Position numbers and translations under genes: made by a program
Shown: positions 27,024 through 34,906 of the stretch, in pieces
How the letters are laid out: the number at the start of each line of letters is the position of its first letter
Numbering within the stretch: position 1 is the first letter of the stretch
DNA from: UMGS973 sp964507795
GTDB taxonomy: Bacteria > Bacillota > Clostridia > Peptostreptococcales > Anaerovoracaceae
Direction of reading: 5' to 3'
Assembly (NCBI GenBank): GCA_964507795.1
Contig: CAZDQV010000001.1
Location: 1 to 64,000, forward strand
Length of the DNA stretch: 64,000 bases
Notes under the pieces: model-generated
Databases searched by the model: none
What the model saw: the letters and a program-made list of their open reading frames with translations, nothing else
What the model was told of the DNA's origin: nothing

Positions 27024-28961
27024 TTATTTTGATACGAATCTGGTCAGTACTTCGTGAATAGAATCAGCACTGATAGGTTTTGGCAGATGATAATTCATAC
27101 CTGCCTCGACGGTCTGCTGTTTTTCATCATCAAAAACGTCAGCTGTCATGGCGACAATCGGAATGGATTGTGCATCCGGGTGATCTGAACTGCGGATGGC
27201 TTTGGTTGCTGTAAGCCCGTCCATCACAGGCATACGCACATCCATCAGAACTATATCAAATGCACCGGAAGCTGATGTGGTGAATGTATCCAAAGCCTCC
27301 TGCCCGTTGCCTGCTGTTGTAACATTGCAGCCGAAGTCTTCAAGTATGGTTTTTGCCACATATGTATTGAGCTCGTTGTCTTCTACAAGCAGGACACGTG
27401 TCCCGGTAAGATCTGTGGTTACAGTCTTTGGTACGTCAGATAACGGATAATCTTTGTACTCTGCTATATCTACAAAGAATTCAACTATAAATTCGGTCCC
27501 TTTGCCAAGTTCGCTCTTGACATCAATGGTACCTCCCATTGCATCTACGAGGCTTTTGACAATAGGAAGGCCAAGGCCTGTGCCCTGTTTCTTCTTGCCA
27601 AGCTCAGAATGCTCACGAGCAAAAGGTTCAAACAGATGATCAAGGAAATCCTCGCTCATTCCTATGCCGTTGTCACGTACTTTGAACTCTATTTTGAGTT
27701 TGTTGTCTGTATGTTCTTTGTTTGTTACAGTAAACCATACGTCTCCGCCTTCAGGTGTAAACTTGGCTGCATTTGACAGGAGATTGAAAAATATCTGATT
27801 GAAACGCAACTTGTCTACCAGTATGGTATATTCGCCGGGTCTTAATTCACTGTGGAAATTGATATGGTTTGCATCCATCAGTGGCTGGATTACAGTGCCG
27901 ACAGTGTTGAGAAACTCTGAACGTGTCAGACGCTCTTTTTTGAGGGTCAGCTCACCGCTTTCGATTTTGCTCATATCCAGTATGTCATTGATGAGGCCGA
28001 GAAGGAAATTCTCCGATATCTCCATCTTGCCCAGATACTTTTTGATTGTTTTGATGTCATCCTCTTTGCGTGCAAGCTGTGTGAGATTTAATATCGCATT
28101 CATAGGAGTGCGTATGTCATGACTCATGTTTGACAGGAATGTTGTCTTTACCTTGCTTGCCTCCAGAGCTTTTTGGGTGGCTTCCTGAGCTTTGTTCAAA
28201 GCCTGTTGTATTTCCTGCTGATGCTGCATCTGGAAATGGTCAGCTTCCCTTGCAGCTATGAACATGTATCCGAGGAGTGCCACGAGTACCGAACAAAACG
28301 GCTGAAACGGGAATATCTGATAAATAGGGATTACAAGGCTGTTCACTGCCGCTGATACAAGCGGAATCAGCGAAATCATAAGAGAATGCAAAAGCCATGG
28401 ATTCTCCTTTTGGGTTTTGCGTATACATATCACGATGGCATATATAAATGGTTCTATGTAATAGAAGAAGTTCAGGTATGAAAAAAATGTGAACAGCGGG
28501 CCGCGTATATATGTGCAGTCATCGCCGATAGACCACAGCACACCTGTAAACGGACTCAGAATAACCAGTCCCAGAAGAACTATAACAGGTACATATTCAA
28601 GTTTGTGTGTAAAGCTGTGAAACTCAAGATTTACGAAATTGCGTACAAATCTCTGCCATATAAAAGGAAGCATGACATAAGCAATATAGAAAACAAATAC
28701 AACAGTGCCAAACAGCCAGTTTGGACATGAATCCGTAAGGTCACATGTGATAAAAAGTCCGTCAAGCAGCACATAACACATGGTCATGAGGATAAGGCTG
28801 CGACATCTGAGACGGCTCTGGCTCTGACGGCTCAGCGTAGATGAGCGTATGAAAAGTATAAGCAGTATGATAAGCATAAAAAATGTGCTTGTAAGATAAT
28901 TACCGATAATAGTCGCCACTTCCTCTCTGTATTTGAACCGGGAACAGTTTATTGCTCCCAT
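27024..28961 (-). CDS. Hybrid histidine kinase with multi-helix membrane sensor
   Basis: A 645-residue kinase with seven or so membrane helices in residues 15-245 (7TM-type sensor), a Gln-rich coiled coil (MQHQQEIQQALNKAQEAT), HisKA with SHDIRTPMN (His near 280), HATPase with GTGLGLPIVKSLV, and a C-terminal receiver (LLVEDNELN, LMDVRMPVMDG, Asp near 574). ATG 28961 has little ribosome-site support; AGAGAGGAA a little downstream overlaps a GTG, so the start could be about 14 codons later. It lies upstream of the HD-GYP regulator in one operon. It lacks an HPt domain, so the stand-alone HPt protein may serve it. Confidence 0.9.
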   Translation of the reverse strand: MGAINCSRFKYREEVATIIGNYLTSTFFMLIILLILFIRSSTLSRQSQSRLRCRSLILMTMCYVLLDGLFITCDLTDSCPNWLFGTVVFVFYIAYVMLPFIWQRFVRNFVNLEFHSFTHKLEYVPVIVLLGLVILSPFTGVLWSIGDDCTYIRGPLFTFFSYLNFFYYIEPFIYAIVICIRKTQKENPWLLHSLMISLIPLVSAAVNSLVIPIYQIFPFQPFCSVLVALLGYMFIAAREADHFQMQHQQEIQQALNKAQEATQKALEASKVKTTFLSNMSHDIRTPMNAILNLTQLARKEDDIKTIKKYLGKMEISENFLLGLINDILDMSKIESGELTLKKERLTRSEFLNTVGTVIQPLMDANHINFHSELRPGEYTILVDKLRFNQIFFNLLSNAAKFTPEGGDVWFTVTNKEHTDNKLKIEFKVRDNGIGMSEDFLDHLFEPFAREHSELGKKKQGTGLGLPIVKSLVDAMGGTIDVKSELGKGTEFIVEFFVDIAEYKDYPLSDVPKTVTTDLTGTRVLLVEDNELNTYVAKTILEDFGCNVTTAGNGQEALDTFTTSASGAFDIVLMDVRMPVMDGLTATKAIRSSDHPDAQSIPIVAMTADVFDDEKQQTVEAGMNYHLPKPISADSIHEVLTRFVSK

Positions 28962-29054
28962 ATAATGTTTGAACCAATAGTATCTTCTAAATTGTACCTT
29001 GAAATATGGAAAATTTCAACTGTTTATTTGCAAATTTCACCACAATTATTTTGG

Positions 29055-29099
29055 AGTTAATTCCTAAAGTAAATTCTACAGTGGAATTTACTTTGAGAA
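29055..29099 (+). repeat. 45-bp palindromic repeat, copy 1
   Basis: Starts with AGTTAATTCC and contains a palindrome at 29061-29099 whose 19-nt arms pair at all but one position, allowing two G-U pairs. The same element is present inverted at 49948-49992 with 42 of 45 identical bases. Copy 1 ends exactly where homology to an MBOAT gene begins. Confidence 0.8.
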
Positions 29100-29102
29100 T
29101 TT

Positions 29103-29479
29103 ACGTTGGCAAAATGTTTGCCATTGATCTTCCGGACAATTTCAGATATCCGTACATCTCCAAATCGATGACAGAATTCTGGCGCAGGTGGCATATCACA
29201 CTGGGCTCATGGTTCAGAGATTATGTATATATTCCTCTTGGAGGCAATCGCAGAGGCATAGGCAGGACGTACATCAATCTTTTCATAGTATGGATTCTTA
29301 CTGGATTCTGGCATGGAGCAAGCTGGAACTTCATACTGTGGGGGCTGTTTCTGTTTGCAGTGATTGCAATTGAGAAATCAGGACTTCTCAAAATACTTGA
29401 ATCCAACAAAATAAAAGGAAATTTCCAGCTGAATTTAGAGATGATGCGGGATTTTTTGTCTGTTATCTGCTATACTTAA
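29103..29479 (+). pseudogene. MBOAT O-acyltransferase fragment (AlgI/DltB-like), truncated at both ends
   Basis: Reading from GKMFAIDLPDNFRYPYISKS through TEFWRRWHITLGSWFRDYVYIPLGG and GFWHGASWNFILWG gives about 110 residues of the conserved MBOAT centre, including the active-site His of GFWHGASW. Full-length members have about 300 further residues before and many after. The frame stays open upstream to ATG 29006, but 29006-29102 encodes unrelated sequence made from the palindromic repeat. It ends at 29479, just before a response-regulator gene. It is a remnant. Confidence 0.8.
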
Positions 29480-29509
29480 AACATACATACACTTTACAGG
29501 GAGCAGGAT

Positions 29510-30187
29510 ATGTTTAAGATAATGGTAGCAGAGGATGATCCGAATACATCCAAACTCATGAAGGCAATTATAACAAGGGGCGGATATGAGGTGGTATGTG
29601 CCTTTGACGGCGTTAAAGCGCTGGAAATTATGGATAGAGAGCACATAGATCTGATTGTTCTGGATGTTATGATGCCCAATATGGACGGATATGAATTTAC
29701 AGACACTTTGCGAAGCTGCGGGGATAATACTCCGATATTGATGGTCACAGCCAAAGAGCTTCCCGAAGACAAGTGCAGAGGATTCATTGCAGGAACAGAT
29801 GACTATATGACCAAGCCGGTTAATGAAGAGGAATTGCTCCTCAGAATCAAAGCATTGCTCAGGCGTGCACGTATAGCAAACGAAAGAAAGCTTTATATAG
29901 GAGATGTTGTTCTTGATTATGATTCTTTAAGCGTCACCAAAAACGGAATTTCTCAAAGCCTGCCCCAAAAGGAATTTTATCTGCTTTACAAGCTCCTGTC
30001 ATACCCGGGCAAAATATTCACCAGAATACAGCTTATGGACGAGATTTGGGGCATGGATTCTCAGTCAGCGGATACTACTGTAAATGTACATATAAACAGG
30101 CTTCGCAAACGTTTTGAGGATTTTGATGAATTTGAAATCGTCGCAATCAGAGGCATAGGATACAAGGCGGTGAAAACCTGTGAATAG
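29510..30187 (+). CDS. OmpR-family response regulator
   Basis: A 225-residue regulator with a receiver (MVAEDDPNT, Asp in VLDVMMPNMDG near 52, Lys in MTKPV) and a winged-helix DNA-binding domain (LPQKEFYLLYKLLSYPGKIFTR, then VNVHINRLRKRFE). It likely responds to phosphate from the kinase encoded next, whose start overlaps its last codons. Target genes are not readable; ecfA1 downstream or the lost MBOAT region are candidates only by proximity. Confidence 0.95.
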   Translation: MFKIMVAEDDPNTSKLMKAIITRGGYEVVCAFDGVKALEIMDREHIDLIVLDVMMPNMDGYEFTDTLRSCGDNTPILMVTAKELPEDKCRGFIAGTDDYMTKPVNEEELLLRIKALLRRARIANERKLYIGDVVLDYDSLSVTKNGISQSLPQKEFYLLYKLLSYPGKIFTRIQLMDEIWGMDSQSADTTVNVHINRLRKRFEDFDEFEIVAIRGIGYKAVKTCE

Positions 30188-31223
30188 ATTAAAAGAAGCA
30201 TTCCAGAAAAACCAGTTGCCTATCGCATATACAGGAGTAACCATTGGTGTGATGGTCATATCGTTTGCCATCATGTTTACAGGCAGATTCTTTCTAAGAA
30301 GCATAGGCTTTGTAGAGGCTATCCCTAAGATATGGCAGTTTATATCCCTTGCATTTCTTGCAGTAGTCATAGGAGCTGTAGTGGCGGCTTCATTCAGCAG
30401 GATTCCGCTAAAGCCTCTGCGCAAGATAGCGGAGGCTGCAGACAGGCTGGCTGCAGGTGATTTTTCAACAAGGATAAATCTCAAAATGGGAGGAGAGCTT
30501 CAGGAACTCAATACCAGTTTCAACAACATGGCAAATGAACTGGAACAAAGTCAGATGCTTCGCTCTGATTTCATAAACAACTTTTCTCATGAATTCAAGA
30601 CGCCGATTACTTCCATACGCGGTTTTGCAAAAATGATGAGAGAGCATGAGCTGACCAGAGAAGAAACAGAGGAATATCTTGATATAATTATTGCAGAGTC
30701 AGACAGACTAATTGATCTTTCGGCCAATGTGCTCAATCTCTCAAAGATTGAAAGCACAACGCTACTTACCAACAGCGGGAGATTCAATCTCAGTGAGCAA
30801 ATGAGAAGGGTAATAGTGCTTCTCGAAAACAGATGGGAAGAAAAAAATATCTTTGTTAATTTGGATTGCAGCGAAATATACATAAAAGGCAATGAAGAGA
30901 TGCTCAGACAGGTATGGATAAACCTTATAGACAACGCAATCAAGTTTGCAAACAGAGACAGCAAAATAAATATCAGTATATTGCAAAGTGCAGGATACAC
31001 GACAGTTACAATTGCAGACAGAGGAGAGATAATTGCACCTGAAATCCTTGGCAGGATTTTTGATAAATTCTATCAGGGAGACACATCCCACGGCACGAAG
31101 GGAAACGGTCTGGGACTTGCAGTGGCAGCCAAAATAGTCAGCCTTCACAAAGGAAGTATAAGCGTTGTCAGATCAGATGAGGAAGAGACATCTTTTGAAG
31201 TGAAGTTAAGTAATAATGCTTGA
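30180..31223 (+). CDS. Sensor histidine kinase (HAMP-HisKA-HATPase)
   Basis: A 347-residue kinase with two close membrane helices (residues about 15-40 and 50-75) and almost no external loop, a HAMP linker (PLRKIAEAADRLAAGDFST), HisKA (NNFSHEFKTPITSIRG) and HATPase (NLIDNAIKFAN, then HGTKGNGLGLAVAAKI). The start is GTG 30180, overlapping the regulator gene by 8 nt, so the two are translationally coupled. The tiny external part suggests it senses the membrane itself (BceS-like style) or a partner. Confidence 0.93.
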   Translation: MNRLKEAFQKNQLPIAYTGVTIGVMVISFAIMFTGRFFLRSIGFVEAIPKIWQFISLAFLAVVIGAVVAASFSRIPLKPLRKIAEAADRLAAGDFSTRINLKMGGELQELNTSFNNMANELEQSQMLRSDFINNFSHEFKTPITSIRGFAKMMREHELTREETEEYLDIIIAESDRLIDLSANVLNLSKIESTTLLTNSGRFNLSEQMRRVIVLLENRWEEKNIFVNLDCSEIYIKGNEEMLRQVWINLIDNAIKFANRDSKINISILQSAGYTTVTIADRGEIIAPEILGRIFDKFYQGDTSHGTKGNGLGLAVAAKIVSLHKGSISVVRSDEEETSFEVKLSNNA

Positions 31224-31241
31224 CCTGATATTGACGGATAT

Positions 31242-31270
31242 TTGCCAAACCCACACAGGTGTGGTATAGT
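31242..31270 (+). promoter_or_regulatory. Promoter of ecfA1 with palindrome in the spacer
   Basis: TTGCCA (31242-31247), 17-bp spacer, TATAGT (31265-31270). The spacer holds a perfect inverted repeat, CCACACAGGTGTGG, at 31251-31264, a likely operator. Confidence 0.65.
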
Positions 31271-31302
31271 TAACTGGTTAAACGTAATTTGGTGGGAGAT
31301 TC

Positions 31303-32142
31303 ATGGAAAATATAATCAGCACTCAAAATTTAATATTTCAATATCCTGCCGCTGAAGATGTCAAGGCAGAGCCTGCGGTCAGGGGTATAACCATAGAAAT
31401 CAAGAAGGGCAGTTTCACAGCAATAATAGGCAAAAATGGTTCGGGCAAATCAACTGTTGCCAAGACATTCAACGCATTGCTTATCCCAACGTCGGGAGCT
31501 GTATATGTCAACGGTTATGATACAAAAGATGCAGACAGACTCTGGGAAATAAGGCAGTCAGCCGGAATGGTATTTCAAAATCCCGACAATCAGCTTGTTT
31601 CATCAATAGTAGAAGATGATGTCGCCTTTGGTCCCGAAAACATCGGCATCAGATCCGAGGACATCAGAGGCATTGTAGATGAAGCACTGTTTTCTGTGGA
31701 TATGTATGATTTTCGCAAAAAAGCGCCACATATGCTTTCGGGCGGACAAAAACAGAGAATAGCCATAGCGGGAGTAATAGCGATGAAGCCTGAATGCATC
31801 ATATTTGATGAGCCTACAGCCATGCTTGACCCCAAGGGACGCAGTGAGGTTATGGATATCATAAAGAAGCTTCACAGCGAAGGTATCACAGTGATTCTCA
31901 TAACTCATTTTATGGAGGAAGCTGCAGATGCAGACCGTATTATCATTATGAACAGAGGCAGTATTGCAGCTGACGGGGCGCCACAGGAAGTGTTTTCGGA
32001 TAGAGAAACCATAGAGAATGCAGGTCTCAGAGTGCCTATGGCATCAGACATTGCAAATGCACTCAGAGAAAGAGGCTTAGATATACCCCAGGGAATTATA
32101 GATACAGAGGAGTTAGTAAAAGCAATATGTCAATTAAAGTAG
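31303..32142 (+). CDS. ecfA1: ECF transporter ATPase EcfA1
   Basis: A 279-residue ABC ATPase of the energy-coupling-factor vitamin/metal transporter core. Walker A is IGKNGSGKST, the Q-loop region is GMVFQNPDNQLVSS, the signature is LSGGQKQR and Walker B is CIIFDEPTAML. It powers uptake together with EcfA2, EcfT and an S-component that is not in this window. ATG 31303 follows GGTGGGAG. Overlap with ecfA2 is 16 nt, so the genes are co-translated. Confidence 0.94.
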   Translation: MENIISTQNLIFQYPAAEDVKAEPAVRGITIEIKKGSFTAIIGKNGSGKSTVAKTFNALLIPTSGAVYVNGYDTKDADRLWEIRQSAGMVFQNPDNQLVSSIVEDDVAFGPENIGIRSEDIRGIVDEALFSVDMYDFRKKAPHMLSGGQKQRIAIAGVIAMKPECIIFDEPTAMLDPKGRSEVMDIIKKLHSEGITVILITHFMEEAADADRIIIMNRGSIAADGAPQEVFSDRETIENAGLRVPMASDIANALRERGLDIPQGIIDTEELVKAICQLK

Positions 32143-32990
32143 AAAACCTGACACATATATATAATGAAGGTCTGCCGCATGAATCTGTTGCAGTACAGGA
32201 TGTCAGCTTTTCTGTCGGCGATGGGCAGATAGCCGGTATTATAGGTCATACAGGTTCGGGCAAATCAACAATGGTGCAGCATCTGAACGGCCTTGTCAAA
32301 CCAAAGTCAGGCAATATATATATAGATGAAGTAAATATATGTGACGGCAAAACTGTAATGCGCGAGATACGCCAAAAAGTGGGACTGGTATTTCAATATC
32401 CGGAATACCAGCTTTTTGAGGAAACTGTATTCAGAGACGTTGCCTTCGGACCCAAAAACATAGGACTTGCAGATGAGGAACTTGAGGCAAGGGTCAGAGA
32501 AGCCATAGAACTTGTGGGACTTGACTATGAGCAGATTAAGGACAAATCTCCTTTCGATCTTTCGGGGGGACAAAAAAGAAGAGTAGCCATAGCGGGCGTA
32601 ATAGCAATGAAGCCCAAAGTCCTTATACTTGACGAGCCGACAGCGGGTCTTGATCCGAAAGCGCACAGGGATGTGCTTGACATGATAATCCGTGTTCACA
32701 GACACGAAAACAATATTACAATAATGGTCTCGCACAATATGGAGGATATTGCCTCAATGTGTGACAAAGTCATAGTGATGGATAAAGCTCATGTCGTAAT
32801 GGAAGGCACTCCAGCGGAGGTATTCGCAAGAAGACAGGAATTAAAACAGATAGGGCTTGCTGCTCCACCTGTTACAGAACTCATAGACATGCTTAATGAC
32901 AGAGGATTTGACCTTGACCGCAATATCCTTACAAGAGACAGAGCAGTTGAAGAAATATACAGAGCAATCAGAGGAAACGTAAATGCTTAG
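32127..32990 (+). CDS. ecfA2: ECF transporter ATPase EcfA2
   Basis: The 287-residue partner ATPase, with Walker A IIGHTGSGKST, Q-loop GLVFQYPEYQLFEE, signature DLSGGQKRRVA, Walker B VLILDEPTAGL and the C-terminal extension typical of EcfA2 (LIDMLNDRGFDLDRN). It pairs with EcfA1 on the cytoplasmic side. It overlaps both ecfA1 and ecfT by a few nucleotides. Confidence 0.95.
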   Translation: MSIKVENLTHIYNEGLPHESVAVQDVSFSVGDGQIAGIIGHTGSGKSTMVQHLNGLVKPKSGNIYIDEVNICDGKTVMREIRQKVGLVFQYPEYQLFEETVFRDVAFGPKNIGLADEELEARVREAIELVGLDYEQIKDKSPFDLSGGQKRRVAIAGVIAMKPKVLILDEPTAGLDPKAHRDVLDMIIRVHRHENNITIMVSHNMEDIASMCDKVIVMDKAHVVMEGTPAEVFARRQELKQIGLAAPPVTELIDMLNDRGFDLDRNILTRDRAVEEIYRAIRGNVNA

Positions 32991-33783
32991 AGATATAACA
33001 CTGGGACAGTATTATCCAGGCAGTTCATGGGTGCACAGTCTTGATGCACGTATCAAAATAACAGCAACCATTGTTTATATAGTAGCGCTGTTCATAGTCG
33101 ATAATTTTTACGGCTTCATAATATCCGCAGCAGCACTCGGTGTTGTGATAGCGGTGTCAAAGGTACCGCTGAGATTCATATTAAGAGGCCTCAAACCCGT
33201 ATTCATCATAATCATATTCACATTTATACTGAATCTGTTTATGGTCAAGGGTGATGTCGTATGGAGTCTCGGATTTTTACATATCACAAAACAGGGAATC
33301 CGGACTGCCGTATTTCTTGGAATCAGACTTGTACTTCTCATAATAGGATCATCAATGCTTACGCTTACCACCAAGCCGATAAGCCTGACTGACGGTATTG
33401 AGAAGCTGCTTGCTCCCATGAAAAAAATCGGAGTGCCGGCGCATGAACTTGCAATGATGATGACCATAGCACTCAGATTCATACCGACACTGCTTGAAGA
33501 GACAGACAAAATAATGAAAGCGCAGCAGGCAAGGGGCGCTGACTTTGAAAGCGGCAATATAATACGCAGAGCCAAAAGCCTGATACCTATACTTGTCCCT
33601 CTGTTCATAAGTGCTTTCAGGATAGCCTCAGAACTTGCCATGGCAATGGAGGCAAGATGTTACAGGGGCGATGAAGGAAGGACAAGGATGAATGAAATGA
33701 GATTTGCAGGAAGAGATGCGGTGGCGGGATTGCTGCTGGCATTGTTTCTTGCAGCAACAATAGTAGAGGCGGTAATTCTTTAA
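32983..33783 (+). CDS. ecfT: ECF transporter transmembrane subunit EcfT
   Basis: The 266-residue membrane coupling subunit, with N-terminal GQYYPGSSWVHSLDARIKI and five or six helices. The Ala-Arg-Gly coupling motifs are visible as MKAQQARGADF and MEARCYRGDE. It scaffolds interchangeable S-components. The stop overlaps the trmB start (TAATG). In many Firmicutes truA follows here; trmB replaces it in this window. Confidence 0.95.
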   Translation: MLRDITLGQYYPGSSWVHSLDARIKITATIVYIVALFIVDNFYGFIISAAALGVVIAVSKVPLRFILRGLKPVFIIIIFTFILNLFMVKGDVVWSLGFLHITKQGIRTAVFLGIRLVLLIIGSSMLTLTTKPISLTDGIEKLLAPMKKIGVPAHELAMMMTIALRFIPTLLEETDKIMKAQQARGADFESGNIIRRAKSLIPILVPLFISAFRIASELAMAMEARCYRGDEGRTRMNEMRFAGRDAVAGLLLALFLAATIVEAVIL

Positions 33784-34439
33784 TGAGGCAGCGAAACATT
33801 AAAAACCTTGAAGAAAAAATAAATGAGGTAAAAGAATATCTGGTTGAAAACCCGGATGAAATGAAAGGCAAGTGGAGGAATCTGTTTGCAGATAACGGAG
33901 GCAAACTGGCACTTGAGATAGGATGCGGCAAAGGGCAGTTCATAATATCTCATGCAAAAGCAAATCCGGGCAATATGTATCTTGCAATAGAAGGACAGCG
34001 CAATGTATTGCTCAGAGGACTTCAAAAGGCCAAGGCGGAGCAGCTCAAAAATGTTTTTTTCTTTGCAAAGTATATAGATGATGCAAATGAATTATTTGAA
34101 CAGGGAGAAATCGATAGAATTTATCTTAATTTCAGTGATCCGTGGCCAAAGGAAAGACACGCCAGAAGAAGGCTCACCCACAGAGACAGGCTCAAAACAT
34201 ATTTTGATGTTCTCAAAGAGGGAGGCGTGATAGAGTTCAAAACTGACAACGACACGCTGTTTGAATTTTCGATGGGAGAAATCAGAGAGTCAGGCTATGA
34301 AATACTTGAATATACAAAGGATCTGCATAATTCGGAGTATGAGTCAAAATATATGACTACAGAATATGAAGACAGGTTCAGTTCACGCGGCAAAAATATA
34401 AATTATGTTAAATTCAAAAGAAATACTGCTTCGGAGTAA
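33783..34439 (+). CDS. trmB: tRNA (guanine-N7)-methyltransferase
   Basis: It makes m7G46 in tRNA using S-adenosylmethionine. The 218-residue protein has the SAM loop EIGCGKGQFI and the TrmB motif NFSDPWPKERHARRRLTH. It overlaps ecfT by one base and ends at a terminator. A tRNA-Lys gene, itself a potential substrate, lies just beyond on the other strand. Confidence 0.96.
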   Translation: MRQRNIKNLEEKINEVKEYLVENPDEMKGKWRNLFADNGGKLALEIGCGKGQFIISHAKANPGNMYLAIEGQRNVLLRGLQKAKAEQLKNVFFFAKYIDDANELFEQGEIDRIYLNFSDPWPKERHARRRLTHRDRLKTYFDVLKEGGVIEFKTDNDTLFEFSMGEIRESGYEILEYTKDLHNSEYESKYMTTEYEDRFSSRGKNINYVKFKRNTASE

Positions 34440-34456
34440 TACCGGAGCAGTTTTAT
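34425..34456 (+). terminator. Terminator at the end of trmB
   Basis: ACTGCTTCGG pairs imperfectly with CCGGAGCAGT, followed by TTTTA. The 5' arm overlaps the trmB stop. Confidence 0.75.
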
Positions 34457-34473
34457 AATTATGAGCTGAAGCA

Positions 34474-34511
34474 AAATAAAACCCTTGGGGATATTACAAT
34501 CTCAAGGGTTT
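34474..34511 (-). terminator. Terminator of the tRNA-Lys gene
   Basis: Read on the minus strand, AAACCCTTG pairs with CAAGGGTTT and is followed by TATTTTG. Confidence 0.75.
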
Positions 34512-34515
34512 GTGC

Positions 34516-34591
34516 TGGTACACCATCACGGGCTCGAACCGTGGACACCCTGATTAAGAGTCAGGTGCTCTACCAACTGAGCTAATGGTGC
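34516..34591 (-). tRNA. tRNA-Lys (anticodon CTT)
   Basis: A complete 76-nt cloverleaf on the minus strand. The acceptor arm GCACCAT pairs with ATGGTGT, the D-arm is GCTC-AGTTGGTA-GAGC, the anticodon arm is CCTGA-CTCTTAA-TCAGG with anticodon CTT reading AAG, and the T-arm is CACGG-TTCGAGC-CCGTG. The CCA end is encoded. Confidence 0.96.
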
Positions 34592-34623
34592 ATAAACTAT
34601 ATGTCGTGTACCGAACAATTAAG

Positions 34624-34652
34624 AGTGTAACAAAATCGGGGTTATTTGTCAA
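34624..34652 (-). promoter_or_regulatory. Promoter of tRNA-Lys
   Basis: On the minus strand, TTGACA (34647-34652), a 17-bp spacer and TACACT (34624-34629). Confidence 0.8.
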
Positions 34653-34758
34653 CAAAAACTTTTTAAAAACCCGCGTTTTTTTGTGACGCATTGCTTTGCA
34701 AAATCATAGAGCAATGTGAAACTCTTTTCATTTCGCCGTTTTGTACTTTCTTGTTTTA

Positions 34759-34788
34759 TGTATACATTAAGTTTGCGAAATGTATACA
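34759..34788. promoter_or_regulatory. Paired TGTATACA operator upstream of the decarboxylase beta subunit gene
   Basis: TGTATACATT (34759-34768) and AATGTATACA (34779-34788) are perfect 10-bp inverted arms around a 10-nt centre, and each half is itself palindromic. The site ends about 20 bp before a -35 element, as expected for a dimeric regulator, perhaps of the GntR family. The rest of 34653-34906 shows no gene. Confidence 0.55.
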
Positions 34789-34807
34789 GTATTAATTCCA
34801 AATCGGC

Positions 34808-34836
34808 TTGTAAATGCCACCCCCTTGTGTTAGTAT
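34808..34836 (+). promoter_or_regulatory. Promoter of the decarboxylase beta subunit gene
   Basis: TTGTAA (34808-34813), a 17-bp spacer and TAGTAT (34831-34836), with TGTG just upstream of the -10. Confidence 0.5.
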
Positions 34837-34906
34837 TTTAGCGATATTTTAGTACAGCAAACATGTACTGATGTCGATAAATATATAGTTAAAGGAGATG
34901 GAACAG

